Shown: in pieces, positions 27,982 through 36,735 of the stretch
Layout of the letters: each line of letters opens with the position of its first letter
Numbering within the stretch: the first letter of the stretch is position 1
NCBI RefSeq assembly: GCF_000420945.1
Contig: NZ_ATVX01000004.1
Span: forward strand, 1-64,000
DNA length: 64,000 nucleotides
Direction of reading: 5' to 3'
Source: Butyrivibrio sp. VCB2006
GTDB taxonomy: Bacteria; Bacillota; Clostridia; Lachnospirales; Lachnospiraceae
Translations under genes and position numbers: made by a program
Notes under the pieces: model-generated
What the model saw: the letters and a program-made list of their open reading frames with translations, nothing else
What the model was told of the DNA's origin: nothing
Database searches by the model: none

Positions 27982-28533
27982 TTATACTGTCATTACTTCT
28001 TTGTTCTTTTCTTCTACAGCTGCATCAATGTCCTTGATGAACTTATCTGTGATCTTCTGAAGCTCATCATTAAGATCATTGATCTCATCCTCAGATACGT
28101 CTGTTCCCTTAAGCTTCTTGAAAGCTTCGTTACCATCACGACGTACGTTTCTAACTGCAACCTTGGCATCCTCACCCTTCTTGCGGATGTCCTTGGTGAG
28201 CTGTTTACGACGTTCCTCAGTAAGCTCTGGGAATACAAGTCTTATTACAGTGCCGTCATTACTTGGTGTAATACCAAGATCAGACATCATGATCGCCTTC
28301 TCAATGTCCTTGATAAGGGTCTTGTCCCAAGGAGCAATCTGGATAATTCTTGCTTCAGGAACTGAAACGTTACCTACCTGCTGAAGTGGTGTAGGTGTTC
28401 CATAATAATCAACCTTAATCTTATCAAGTACGTGAGGGTTAGCTCTTCCTGCGCGGATAGAAGCAAGGTCCTCTCTAAGGAAATCATATGATTTCTGCAT
28501 TTTATCGTTATAAACTTTTACTTTCTCATTCAT
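27982..28533 (-). CDS. frr: Ribosome recycling factor
   Basis: 183 residues, the usual size. DLASIRAGRANPHVLDKIKVDYYG near the N-terminus and LTEERRKQLTK plus the C-terminal DELQKITDKFIKDID helix are characteristic. It splits post-termination ribosomes together with EF-G. It follows pyrH by 31 nt, as in most Firmicutes. Confidence 0.96.
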   Translation of the reverse strand: MNEKVKVYNDKMQKSYDFLREDLASIRAGRANPHVLDKIKVDYYGTPTPLQQVGNVSVPEARIIQIAPWDKTLIKDIEKAIMMSDLGITPSNDGTVIRLVFPELTEERRKQLTKDIRKKGEDAKVAVRNVRRDGNEAFKKLKGTDVSEDEINDLNDELQKITDKFIKDIDAAVEEKNKEVMTV

Positions 28534-28564
28534 ACCGGATTCCTCCTATTAAACTCTAGTAGTA

Positions 28565-29260
28565 TTAATCAGTTGTAACTGTTGTTCCATTAAACTTGCC
28601 GGATGCAGCATTTACTATGCTGTTCTCTTCCTGAAGAGCAAAGACTCTCATAGGAACCTTGTTGTCTCTGGCAAGAATAGAAGCTGTCATGTCCACAACC
28701 TGAAGATTATTGGCAATAACCTCATTTATTGAAACAGTATCATATCTCTTTGCATCAGGATTCTTGGCAGGGTCACTATCATATACCCCATCAATAGCCT
28801 TAGCTAAAAGAATGTAATCTGCCTCAACTTCGATAGCTCTCAGTACAACACCTGTATCTGTTGAGAAATATGGATGTCCTGTACCGCCTGCAAAGAACAC
28901 TACCATATTCTTGGCAAAATACTTGTTAGCCCTGTCCTTGGAAAAGAGCTTTGTAAAGGAACCACATTCAAAAGGTGTAAGTATATTGGTCATCATGCCC
29001 TCGCTTCTGAAAATCTCAGAAACGTAAATACAGTTCATGATTGTAGCAAGCATTCCAATCTGGTCAGCCTTGGTACGATCGATATTCTCGCTTGTACGAC
29101 CTCTCCAGAAATTGCCGCCTCCGATAACTATACCAACCTGTGTTCCGTTATCAACAAGCTGTTTAACCTGCAGCGCAACCTTTCTGACTGTCTCCTCATC
29201 AAAGCCAGTCTTCTTGTCGCCCGCAAGGGCCTCACCACTGAGTTTTAATAAAATTCTCAT
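28565..29260 (-). CDS. pyrH: Uridylate kinase
   Basis: 231 residues of the amino acid kinase fold: MRILLKLSGEAL at the start, GIVIGGGNFWRG in the nucleotide-binding loop, and GTGHPYFSTDTGVVLRA typical of PyrH. It phosphorylates UMP to UDP. rpsB and tsf, often upstream, are absent here; a bactofilin gene precedes it instead. Confidence 0.96.
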   Translation of the reverse strand: MRILLKLSGEALAGDKKTGFDEETVRKVALQVKQLVDNGTQVGIVIGGGNFWRGRTSENIDRTKADQIGMLATIMNCIYVSEIFRSEGMMTNILTPFECGSFTKLFSKDRANKYFAKNMVVFFAGGTGHPYFSTDTGVVLRAIEVEADYILLAKAIDGVYDSDPAKNPDAKRYDTVSINEVIANNLQVVDMTASILARDNKVPMRVFALQEENSIVNAASGKFNGTTVTTD

Positions 29261-29279
29261 AACTTTCTCCGACTATTTA

Positions 29280-30305
29280 TTATCTATTTTTGAGTGTCTC
29301 AAAGAACTCTGATGGATTAACATCAGCATATGCCTGTGAGCACATACCTTCGATAACCGCACCATTGTTGATCTGAACTGACTGGGACTTAATGTTACCC
29401 ATTACAATTGCTGTTGTATCAAGAACTACAGGTCCGTGAACATCGATGTCACCCTTTACAGCACCGGCGATAACTGCGCTTGAACCAAAAATGTTACCTA
29501 CGATAACTGTGCTCTGGCCAACCTTAACGCTGCCCTTACTTCTAACTTCTCCGGTAATTCTTGCTGACTCAGCATAAATCTCTGCTGCATCTGAATCGCC
29601 TGAAATCTCGCCTGTTACATTGAGCTTACCAAGGCACTTGATGTTACCTGTTACCTTACCGATAAGATCAAGTGATCCTGTTGTCTGAAGGTCACCTGTG
29701 ATGACCATACCTTCTGTAATGCTAGCTGTCTCATCTGTTGGTGTCTGCTGTTCAAAATCCATAGTTTCATATCCCCCATTATTTGAATTATTGATTGTAG
29801 ATGCAGATTCCTCTGCAACATATCTCTCTACAGGCTCCTGCGCAACGTAGGTTTCTTCTACTGCGGCGCTAATTGCCTCAAAGCCTGACTGTGGCTGTGA
29901 AACCTCTGTTTCAGCCTCGGTCTGCTCCTCAATCTTTTCTTCAAGTTCCTCAAGTTCAACCTCAGCTGCAGCCTCAGCCGCTGCGCTCTGCTTGAGTTCA
30001 GCCATTACGTCAAGTGCGCTCTTAGGAGCTTCCTCTTCCACTACCTCTTCAGCAACCTCCTGTGGCTCCTCAACTTTTTCCGGCTCCTCGGCCTCGTTTG
30101 TTTCCCCGCCAATTTCCTCAAGTTTGATATCGTCAAGCTTGTTGAGCATGCTGTCGATATCTACCTTTTCAGATTTGTCCCCGCGAGTGAAACCTTCCCC
30201 ATTCTTGTCACTATCAAGAGCAGCTGTCTCGTCTGCCTTGTCATCAGGCATGAGAGTGTTGACAGCCTGTGAAAGGTCATTCTTCAGCTCAGAAAAAAAT
30301 CCCAT
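29280..30305 (-). CDS. Bactofilin-like polymer-forming cytoskeletal protein
   Basis: 341 residues from the ATG at 30303-30305 (GGAGG eight bases upstream; the earlier in-frame ATG is the ribosome-binding site itself). Residues 1-190 are acidic, Glu/Ala-rich and probably disordered. Residues about 190-325 form the bactofilin beta-helix: repeated short Gly/Ile/Val steps such as GDLQTTGSLDLIGKVTGNIKC. Bactofilins polymerise at the membrane and help position wall enzymes. The long acidic N-terminus is unusual for the family. It sits between a polysaccharide deacetylase and pyrH. Confidence 0.85.
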   Translation of the reverse strand: MGFFSELKNDLSQAVNTLMPDDKADETAALDSDKNGEGFTRGDKSEKVDIDSMLNKLDDIKLEEIGGETNEAEEPEKVEEPQEVAEEVVEEEAPKSALDVMAELKQSAAAEAAAEVELEELEEKIEEQTEAETEVSQPQSGFEAISAAVEETYVAQEPVERYVAEESASTINNSNNGGYETMDFEQQTPTDETASITEGMVITGDLQTTGSLDLIGKVTGNIKCLGKLNVTGEISGDSDAAEIYAESARITGEVRSKGSVKVGQSTVIVGNIFGSSAVIAGAVKGDIDVHGPVVLDTTAIVMGNIKSQSVQINNGAVIEGMCSQAYADVNPSEFFETLKNR

Positions 30306-30335
30306 CTTGATATCCTCCATTCACTATAAATCTTA

Positions 30336-31322
30336 TTATTTGATATGTTGAACCGGTAACGTATCGTCTGTTATCGGATATATCACTGTGTCATCCATTG
30401 CCTGGATAGCCTCTATTATCTCCGGCAGAGCCTCAACTGTAGCCTTCTTGTCTGCTGCATCATGCATCAGTACTACGCAGTGCTTGAACCTTGGAATATT
30501 CTCCACAATGTTGTTGTATATTGTGGTCTTGTTGGAACCGGCTCTGTCATCACCGGCAGAAACATTCCAATCAAAAAATGTAATATCGCTATCATTAAGG
30601 CAGTCAACAAGCTCCTTCATATCAACTGTGCTGACATTGTTGGAACTGCCTCCCGGGAATCTATAGTACTTGGCCCAGACTCCGGTGGTCTCATAAAGGA
30701 ACACTCTAAGTTTATCAAGATCAGCCTTGAAAGAAACCGTTGAGTCATATATCACGTTGTACTTGTGACTGTAGGAATGCATACCTAAAGTATGTCCCTC
30801 GTCAACAATCCTCTTGTACAGATCTGTATATCTGGCATCAGGCTTACCACATACAAAGAAAGTAGCCTTCACATCATACTCTGCAAGGATATCCAAAATC
30901 TCTGCGGTAGAAGAACTCGGTCCATCATCAAATGTAAGATACACGTACCTTGTTCCCTCGATGTCCTCGGGATTCTGCGCACCGCTGACATCAACATTGG
31001 CATAATCCACATCCATGTTGACAGGCTCTTCCACAGACCCGGCTTCACCGGCTGCATCCTCCACAGATGCATCAGCCTGCGCCTCTGCTTCCTGAGCAAA
31101 AATCTCCATCTCTGTTCCATACCGTTCCCGGTACCAGGAGAGGTCTGCCCTGCTCTGGTCAAGATCGCCCTTAAGTCTGTCATATTTAATTGCAAGGATA
31201 ATACAGATACATGTTGGAATAAGACAAGAAGCAGCAACTGTCGCAACAATCAGCCTTCTCAAACACTGAATTCGCTTACTATAAACTTTCCCCTTTTTAC
31301 TGGTCTCCTTGTCAGACGTCAT
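30336..31322 (-). CDS. Membrane-anchored polysaccharide deacetylase (NodB domain)
   Basis: 328 residues. A basic N-terminus and one membrane span (about residues 25-47) put the catalytic domain outside. NodB motifs: TFDDGP near residue 130, HS-YSH for metal binding, YRFPGGSSN, DWNVSAGD and VVLMHDA. Members remove acetyl groups from peptidoglycan or other wall glycans (CE4). The linker between span and domain is Ala/Glu/Asp rich. Just upstream of the bactofilin gene, which may hint at a shared wall role. Confidence 0.9.
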   Translation of the reverse strand: MTSDKETSKKGKVYSKRIQCLRRLIVATVAASCLIPTCICIILAIKYDRLKGDLDQSRADLSWYRERYGTEMEIFAQEAEAQADASVEDAAGEAGSVEEPVNMDVDYANVDVSGAQNPEDIEGTRYVYLTFDDGPSSSTAEILDILAEYDVKATFFVCGKPDARYTDLYKRIVDEGHTLGMHSYSHKYNVIYDSTVSFKADLDKLRVFLYETTGVWAKYYRFPGGSSNNVSTVDMKELVDCLNDSDITFFDWNVSAGDDRAGSNKTTIYNNIVENIPRFKHCVVLMHDAADKKATVEALPEIIEAIQAMDDTVIYPITDDTLPVQHIK

Positions 31323-31393
31323 TACAATAAATCTCTTTCATTTCAAAATATGTAACCAGTGAATAGTATAGCATAGTTTATGCCCAAAAGGAA

Positions 31394-31420
31394 AGAGCGC
31401 AGGTCTAATTCCTGCGCTCT
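31394..31420 (-). terminator. Terminator after the 226-residue secreted protein gene
   Basis: A perfect 10-bp stem AGAGCGCAGG/CCTGCGCTCT with a 7-nt loop is followed on the minus strand by TTCCTTTT. It lies 17 nt after the stop at 31437. Confidence 0.85.
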
Positions 31421-31436
31421 AAAAAACTACTGATAT

Positions 31437-32117
31437 TTAAAAATCCATTAACGGGTCATTACCTGCTGAAGTATAGGTCAATATATAAGTATCATACTTG
31501 GCTGTGTTATGGCCAACCACCTGCGAATTGGTGCTTCCACCATGGAAGGTATATCCTACATCTGCAATATTTACCGTGTCAAATCCAACAGCCTTGCCAT
31601 TTTTAAGAAAAACTGTTCTGACTCCAACACCCTGAATATCATGTTCGGAATAATTAGTTGCGGATACCTGAAGGCACTCGCCGTTATTCACTGCATCTAT
31701 ATCCACAGAATTGTAAGTACAGTTGTCTGTCTCGCCGACATTGAATGAATACCTAAAGTTTGAAACGCCCTGTATATCTACATTTTTGAACTGTCCATAC
31801 AGGATAAACTGCTGATCCTTCTTGACTGCATCTGAATAATCCTGAGATTTGGCAACCACATTTCCATTCTTGTCAACTGCAGTAAACTCGGCGTTTATCG
31901 TAATATCCTTGCCGGTATTATTAGTAGCAACAACAACATAAAAAGTACACCAGTCATAGCCATCAGGAATAACATACTCATTGTTAACCTTGATATTATC
32001 TGCGGAAGGAGCTGCTGCATAGACAGTAAGCTGACCACAATCCAATATGCAGTTCAGTAAAATGAGGATTAAAGACATTGCTAAAGATACCATGACAGAA
32101 GTAGATTTTTTCCTCAT
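31437..32117 (-). CDS. Secreted protein of unknown function, 226 aa
   Basis: A signal peptide (basic start, LAMSLILILLNCILD, probable cut after AAA) is followed by about 190 residues rich in Asn, Val, Asp and Tyr. The alternating hydrophobic pattern (FYVVVATNNTGKDITINAEF; RYSFNVGETDNCTYNSVDI) suggests one or two beta-sandwich modules of FxLYD or Ig-like type. Two Cys residues could form a disulfide. GGAGG lies nine bases before the ATG. Family not recognised. It lies between a deacetylase and a secreted glycosidase-like gene. Confidence 0.7.
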   Translation of the reverse strand: MRKKSTSVMVSLAMSLILILLNCILDCGQLTVYAAAPSADNIKVNNEYVIPDGYDWCTFYVVVATNNTGKDITINAEFTAVDKNGNVVAKSQDYSDAVKKDQQFILYGQFKNVDIQGVSNFRYSFNVGETDNCTYNSVDIDAVNNGECLQVSATNYSEHDIQGVGVRTVFLKNGKAVGFDTVNIADVGYTFHGGSTNSQVVGHNTAKYDTYILTYTSAGNDPLMDF

Positions 32118-32251
32118 ATAAGGCGCCCTCCAACTAGATTTTTGATAATTTTATTATCCTAGTTTTGGGTTAATTAATCGATGGTATCAGTGGTTATTTA
32201 ATCCTTTTTTTAGCTTTCTAAAAATTGTATTAAACCCGCACCAGTACTGGG

Positions 32252-33871
32252 TTAGCGGGCATTCATTTCAGCATTCCAGTTGGCTATTCCCATGTACGCA
32301 GCTGCCTGTTGTACATAGGTCCCACCATTAGCTCCATTCATCTGCTTGAAGACCTCGAAAGCCAGTTTTCTTCTGCCATTCTGGTCTGTCAGGCCTACGG
32401 AAAGCCCCTGTCTGACCTCAAGAGGGTAATCAGTCTGTCTGTTGAATATGATCATCTTGATATGGCTGTTAGTCATAGCCCTCTGATACGCATAAACCAT
32501 GGCATATGCCTGAGCCTCCTCGCCTTGAGTTGAGGAATAACCTATCTCAGTTAAAAGAACAGGTCTGACATTTCCCTTAGTATTGCGCATTTCAGGAAGT
32601 GAAAGATAATCTGTCAGCTGCTCAATATTCTGCATTGACAGATATGGAGTATTAATATTGTGCTGGATCATAGCTGCAGCTGTCTCATTCTTTGGAGTCC
32701 AGAAGCTTGTCCAGGTCATAGGATAGTTGTAAGGATGCTCAGCAACGGCCCAGTCAAAATTACCCTGAGCTTTAGCCACAGCATTTATAGCTTCTATCAT
32801 ACTTCTTGCTGAATAATAAGATCCAGGATTATGTACATGTGTCCAGTTCTGATCAAGGCTGATGCAAACTGTGGCATTTGAGTTCTTACTCTTGATTGCG
32901 TTATAACACACTCTCAGAGAATCCACATAGAGCTGCGCATAGGTAAGCTCATCGGAAACTGAAGAGTAATTCCATACGTTCTTGGCATTAACCTCATTGG
33001 CAACAACCCAGTTATCTACCTGTCCAAAACCATTACGACCGTTATATCTGTTTGCCAGGAAAGAAACAACCGCCTCAAGATACTCAAGGCCCTTCTGCTC
33101 TGAAGTATTCATCATATAGTAGTTACTTCTTCCTATGCCACCTCTTGAAGAAGGAGAGATCATAAATTCCTCTCCCTTGGCGTATGGGTTCAAAAGAACC
33201 ATTGTAAGGCCAATACCCTGATTTGATGTTGTTCTTACGCAGTGATCGTACTGTGAAAGCTTTACTGAGTCAAAGCCGTATACTTTTCCGTTGTAAGAAT
33301 ACTGAACCGCACCATTACCGCCGATTACGTCCTCCAGGTTAATATTGTAAGCAGCCTGCTGAACGCCAAGTTCAACAACTTCATTGTTGCCGTTTCCAAT
33401 CTTGGCACCGTCAAGGATAATTCCCTTTTTGCCATTATTCTTGGCTGCTACTGCTGTACCGAGAACTTCAGGATTTGTAATGTACCTTGGATTGGTAACA
33501 GGCACCATAGAGCCTCCCTGAAGAACACAAATCTGGAACTTGTCGTAAAGACGGCATTCTGTTGTATTCATACCAAGTGGTACTGAAAAGACAGCATTAG
33601 GACCAACAGCTGCTGTCGCTACAGCATTACCGGAAGGGCCATTCTGATAAACCTTCTCAGCATAAAGATAATAGATTCCGTCATCGCTGGCAGGAAGGTC
33701 TGATGCAGACGCAACAATGTTTACATTACTACCTCCGATAGTTACGGAATTGATGGCTACAGCACCGGTTCCGGCGGCCATAACGCTAACAGGATTTGTT
33801 AAAAAAACAAATGCTATCGCAAGCACTCCTGCTGCAGTCATAAATAGATTTTTGATAAGTTTCTTGTTCAT
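32252..33871 (-). CDS. Secreted glycosidase-like protein (probably DUF5722), 539 aa
   Basis: Signal peptide at residues 1-32, then a beta-rich N-terminal segment (about 35-140) and a TIM-barrel-like region. Two acidic positions look like clan GH-A catalytic residues: Glu in WVVANEVNAKNVWNYS and Glu in PVLLTEIGYSS, the latter at the end of a strand. DAVAEHPYNYP-like and SLDQNWTHVH segments resemble a sugar-binding cleft. DUF5722 is recalled from Lachnospiraceae proteins; the assignment is from memory. ATG at 33869-33871 is preferred to the GTG two codons upstream. Substrate unknown; hydrolase activity is inference. Confidence 0.7.
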   Translation of the reverse strand: MNKKLIKNLFMTAAGVLAIAFVFLTNPVSVMAAGTGAVAINSVTIGGSNVNIVASASDLPASDDGIYYLYAEKVYQNGPSGNAVATAAVGPNAVFSVPLGMNTTECRLYDKFQICVLQGGSMVPVTNPRYITNPEVLGTAVAAKNNGKKGIILDGAKIGNGNNEVVELGVQQAAYNINLEDVIGGNGAVQYSYNGKVYGFDSVKLSQYDHCVRTTSNQGIGLTMVLLNPYAKGEEFMISPSSRGGIGRSNYYMMNTSEQKGLEYLEAVVSFLANRYNGRNGFGQVDNWVVANEVNAKNVWNYSSVSDELTYAQLYVDSLRVCYNAIKSKNSNATVCISLDQNWTHVHNPGSYYSARSMIEAINAVAKAQGNFDWAVAEHPYNYPMTWTSFWTPKNETAAAMIQHNINTPYLSMQNIEQLTDYLSLPEMRNTKGNVRPVLLTEIGYSSTQGEEAQAYAMVYAYQRAMTNSHIKMIIFNRQTDYPLEVRQGLSVGLTDQNGRRKLAFEVFKQMNGANGGTYVQQAAAYMGIANWNAEMNAR

Positions 33872-33912
33872 ACACACCCCATAAATAATAAAAATATATA
33901 GTTACTAGTACC

Positions 33913-34662
33913 CTAGTAATCCACCTTCATCATGCAGAGTCCCTCAGGTCTCGCCGTAGGCCCTGCTTTGCTCCTGTCACAGGCTTCCAGAATATCTTTT
34001 ACCCCTTCAGGCGTTATATTTCCATATCCCACCTCCAAAAGAGTTCCTGTCAGGATTCGTACCATGTTCTGCAAAAATCCGTTACCGTGGAAATAGAAAC
34101 GGATGTAATTGCCACTTTCCTCGATATTGATAGTATCAACGCATCTGACTGTTGATTTCTTCATCTTGTTATTGCCGCAAAAGCTCTTAAAATCGTGCTC
34201 ACCCACAAGGTACTGAGCTGCTCTCCTCATCTTGGCAACATCAGGTTCTTTATCCAATACCGTAACATATTTCCTGTCAAATACCGGCTTACTTGAGCCA
34301 TACCAACAGGTATACCTGTAAGTCTTGCCTATAGCATTGTATCTGGCATGAAATCTCTCCGAGCAGGCCTTGACCTCGCCCACGCTTATATCCTCAGGAA
34401 GATATGAATTCAAATATGATTGGATTTGCGCCTCAGAAAGCTGCGTATCAAGAACGACACTGGCAGTCATGGCTCTGGCATGAACACCGGCATCAGTTCT
34501 GCCCGCGCCTATTAGATTTACTTCTTCATTCCCCTCAGCATTAACCATTCTGTTAAGGACACTTTCAAGCTTTCCCTGAATGGTATCAACGCCGGACTTT
34601 TTCTCCCAGCCATGATATCTTGTTCCATCATAGCTGATAACAAGCTTATAATTTTGCTTCAT
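33913..34662 (-). CDS. truA: tRNA pseudouridine(38-40) synthase
   Basis: 249 residues: YDGTRYHGWEKKSG at the start, the catalytic GRTDAGVHA near residue 56 and FLQNMVRILTGTLLEVG in the C-terminal part. It modifies positions 38-40 of the tRNA anticodon arm. It stands apart from the usual ribosomal protein/ecf cluster and lies 83 nt after the gltD-like gene, beyond a terminator. Confidence 0.95.
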   Translation of the reverse strand: MKQNYKLVISYDGTRYHGWEKKSGVDTIQGKLESVLNRMVNAEGNEEVNLIGAGRTDAGVHARAMTASVVLDTQLSEAQIQSYLNSYLPEDISVGEVKACSERFHARYNAIGKTYRYTCWYGSSKPVFDRKYVTVLDKEPDVAKMRRAAQYLVGEHDFKSFCGNNKMKKSTVRCVDTINIEESGNYIRFYFHGNGFLQNMVRILTGTLLEVGYGNITPEGVKDILEACDRSKAGPTARPEGLCMMKVDY

Positions 34663-34685
34663 CCCCTACATTTCCAATACAAAAA

Positions 34686-34733
34686 AATATTGATGCCGCC
34701 GGCAAGCAATCGTGGGCCGACAGCACCAATATT
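34686..34733 (-). terminator. Terminator after the gltD-like gene
   Basis: A long stem with small mismatches (AATATTG-TGC-GC-GGC with its complement) encloses an 11-nt loop and is followed on the minus strand by seven T residues. It lies 13 nt after the stop. Confidence 0.85.
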
Positions 34734-34745
34734 ATACCTTAAATA

Positions 34746-35933
34746 TCACCTATTTGTCTGCATAAAATTATGCATATCTTCAGCAATTTGTTTAGATACC
34801 GCAACAGCAGCAACTACAGTTTTGGCACCTGTAACAACATCACCAGATGCAAATACCCCCGGAATAGTAGTTTCGCCCAATTCATTGGTGGCAAGATTTC
34901 CCTTTTCATTGAGCTTAAGGTCTTTTTCCTTGCTGACAATTCTGTCCTGGGGAACCTGAGAAATGGCAATCATGATGCTATCTGCCGGAATAAGCTTCTC
35001 CCCATCTTCCGTTTTAAATACAGGGCCATCATCCTCAATTCTCACAATGGACATATTGTATTCGAATTTAACGCCGTCAACCTTGGCGTATTCAAATTCT
35101 GTCTTGGAAGCAGATACGGATTCTCCTCTAACATAGACTGTGACATCACGTGATCCGTGGCGTATAGCCGTTCTTGCCACATCCATTGCTGCATTTCCGG
35201 CGCCTATTATGGCAACCTTGTCCCCAAGTTCGTATACATCAGGATTATTCAGATAATTGATGGCGTAAAAAACATTTCCAAAAGTCTCTCCGGGAATGCC
35301 AAGTTTCCTGGGTCTCCAGGCTCCGGTTCCAATGAAAACACTCTTGTATCCGTCGTTTAAAAGATCCTGTATAGTTGTGGATCCACCTATGGAAAAGTTT
35401 GGTCTGAACTTTATTCCCAGCTCTCTCATCTTGACATAGTATCTGTCGAGAATTGACTTTGGAAGCCTGAATTCAGGAATACCGTAGCGAAGAATACCGC
35501 CAATCTTATCGTGAGTTTCAAAAACAGTGATTGAATAGCCCTTAAGAGCCAGTATGATAGCAATCGTTATGCCTGCAGGCCCTGCTCCGATCACCGCTGC
35601 CTTCATCCCGTTTGAAGGAGCTTTTTTGAGCTCAAGTCTTTCAAAACATGAATCCGATATGTAGTTTTCTATAGACGAAATGTGGACGGGATCCCCTTTT
35701 ATCCCGCGAACACAATTTCCTTCACACTGATTCTCATGATTGCATACAAGAGAACATACCATAGACAGCGGATTGTTTTCAAACAGCATCTGAGCTGCTT
35801 CCATCATCTTATTCTCTTTAAATAGACGTATCATTTCCGGAATGTTGGTGTGAATAGGACACCCATTCTCCCTGCATCTGGGATTTGGGCACTGCAAACA
35901 ACGGTTTGCTTCATCAATAACGTGTACAGACAT
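34746..35933 (-). CDS. GltD-like NAD(P)H-dependent FAD oxidoreductase with N-terminal Fe-S domain
   Basis: 395 residues. The N-terminal cysteine-rich domain has CLQCPNPRC-ENGCPIH and CSLVCNHENQCEGNCVRG, typical of glutamate synthase beta-type subunits that bind two Fe-S clusters. Then come the FAD Rossmann motif GAGPAGI (near residue 114), RYGIPEFRLPKS, a second nucleotide motif GAGNAAMDVARTA (near 245) and GVFASGDVVTGAKTV near the end. Stand-alone members pass electrons from NADPH to various partners or work in glutamate synthesis with GltA, which is absent here. At 395 residues it is shorter than full GltD (about 460-490). Confidence 0.85.
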   Translation of the reverse strand: MSVHVIDEANRCLQCPNPRCRENGCPIHTNIPEMIRLFKENKMMEAAQMLFENNPLSMVCSLVCNHENQCEGNCVRGIKGDPVHISSIENYISDSCFERLELKKAPSNGMKAAVIGAGPAGITIAIILALKGYSITVFETHDKIGGILRYGIPEFRLPKSILDRYYVKMRELGIKFRPNFSIGGSTTIQDLLNDGYKSVFIGTGAWRPRKLGIPGETFGNVFYAINYLNNPDVYELGDKVAIIGAGNAAMDVARTAIRHGSRDVTVYVRGESVSASKTEFEYAKVDGVKFEYNMSIVRIEDDGPVFKTEDGEKLIPADSIMIAISQVPQDRIVSKEKDLKLNEKGNLATNELGETTIPGVFASGDVVTGAKTVVAAVAVSKQIAEDMHNFMQTNR

Positions 35934-36022
35934 AGAATAATCCTCCCTTTTGGACTATTCTATAGAGAATTAAGCTTTAGAAAAACCTAAAATCATGTAA
36001 AGATTCTTGCTAAAATTGAAAA

Positions 36023-36060
36023 AATCATCTGCTACTTTTTTGTCAATGTAGCAGATGATT
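36023..36060 (-). terminator. Terminator after the ECF S-component-like gene
   Basis: A perfect 13-bp stem AATCATCTGCTAC/GTAGCAGATGATT with a 12-nt loop is followed on the minus strand by TTTTCAATTTT. It lies 40 nt after the stop at 36101. Confidence 0.85.
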
Positions 36061-36100
36061 CATAATAATCCATATTCAATAAATATCCAGTCAGTTGGCT

Positions 36101-36673
36101 TTAATGCTCATTTTTAAGGAATCTGCTAAGGGCAGCCCAGATGATAAAAGCATACACAAATCCGATGCAGGCTGTAATGAACTGTGTCGTTGAAAACGTA
36201 GTCTGAAATACAGGAAGTTTGTTCATAAGAGGGCTATCAGCCGGAATAAATGTAGGCAGAAGCCAAAGTGCTATAGTAAGTCCCATGAACAATCCCTTAA
36301 GTAGTGCACAGATCACAGCCTTAACATAACTCTTGATATCACGAAGTCCTTTGCCATTTATAAGGTCTTTTCTCAGAAGGTAATAGGTTGCAACTACAAG
36401 CACTGCATTACCTGCCATGATAAGCGGAATAATTAATGGCACAGCCATCATAACCGGAGACGCGGCAATAATATAAGCCGTAACAGGTGTTATAATGCTC
36501 AGAACCAGGCCGCTAGCAAGTCCAACAGCTAGAACTGCTATGATCAGGCAGGCATTTATGATCGGTCCTGTAATAAACACGCTCAGGTTCTTAAAAAACT
36601 GGCTCACTATGCAGATAGCAAGCAGCGCTGCTGTAATAACGATTTGTCCAGTCCCAAAAACACTCTTTTTCAT
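36101..36673 (-). CDS. Integral membrane protein, ECF transporter S-component-like
   Basis: 190 residues with about six hydrophobic segments and few charges. The first span FGTGQIVITAALLAICIVSQFFKN and the loop GPIINACLIIAVLAVG resemble S components of energy-coupling-factor vitamin transporters, which use a shared EcfAAT module encoded elsewhere. No regulatory riboswitch was recognised upstream that would indicate the vitamin. It appears monocistronic with its own terminator. Confidence 0.65.
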   Translation of the reverse strand: MKKSVFGTGQIVITAALLAICIVSQFFKNLSVFITGPIINACLIIAVLAVGLASGLVLSIITPVTAYIIAASPVMMAVPLIIPLIMAGNAVLVVATYYLLRKDLINGKGLRDIKSYVKAVICALLKGLFMGLTIALWLLPTFIPADSPLMNKLPVFQTTFSTTQFITACIGFVYAFIIWAALSRFLKNEH

Positions 36674-36735
36674 ACGTTTGAATCCTCCTAATTATTTATT
36701 CTTAGAATAACACAGCCTCCCCAGGCTGTAACGCA

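Noticed and set aside
35934-36022. T-box or other leader before the gltD-like gene
   Set aside because: The only strong hairpin in the area belongs downstream of the ECF-like gene and ends in a T run.
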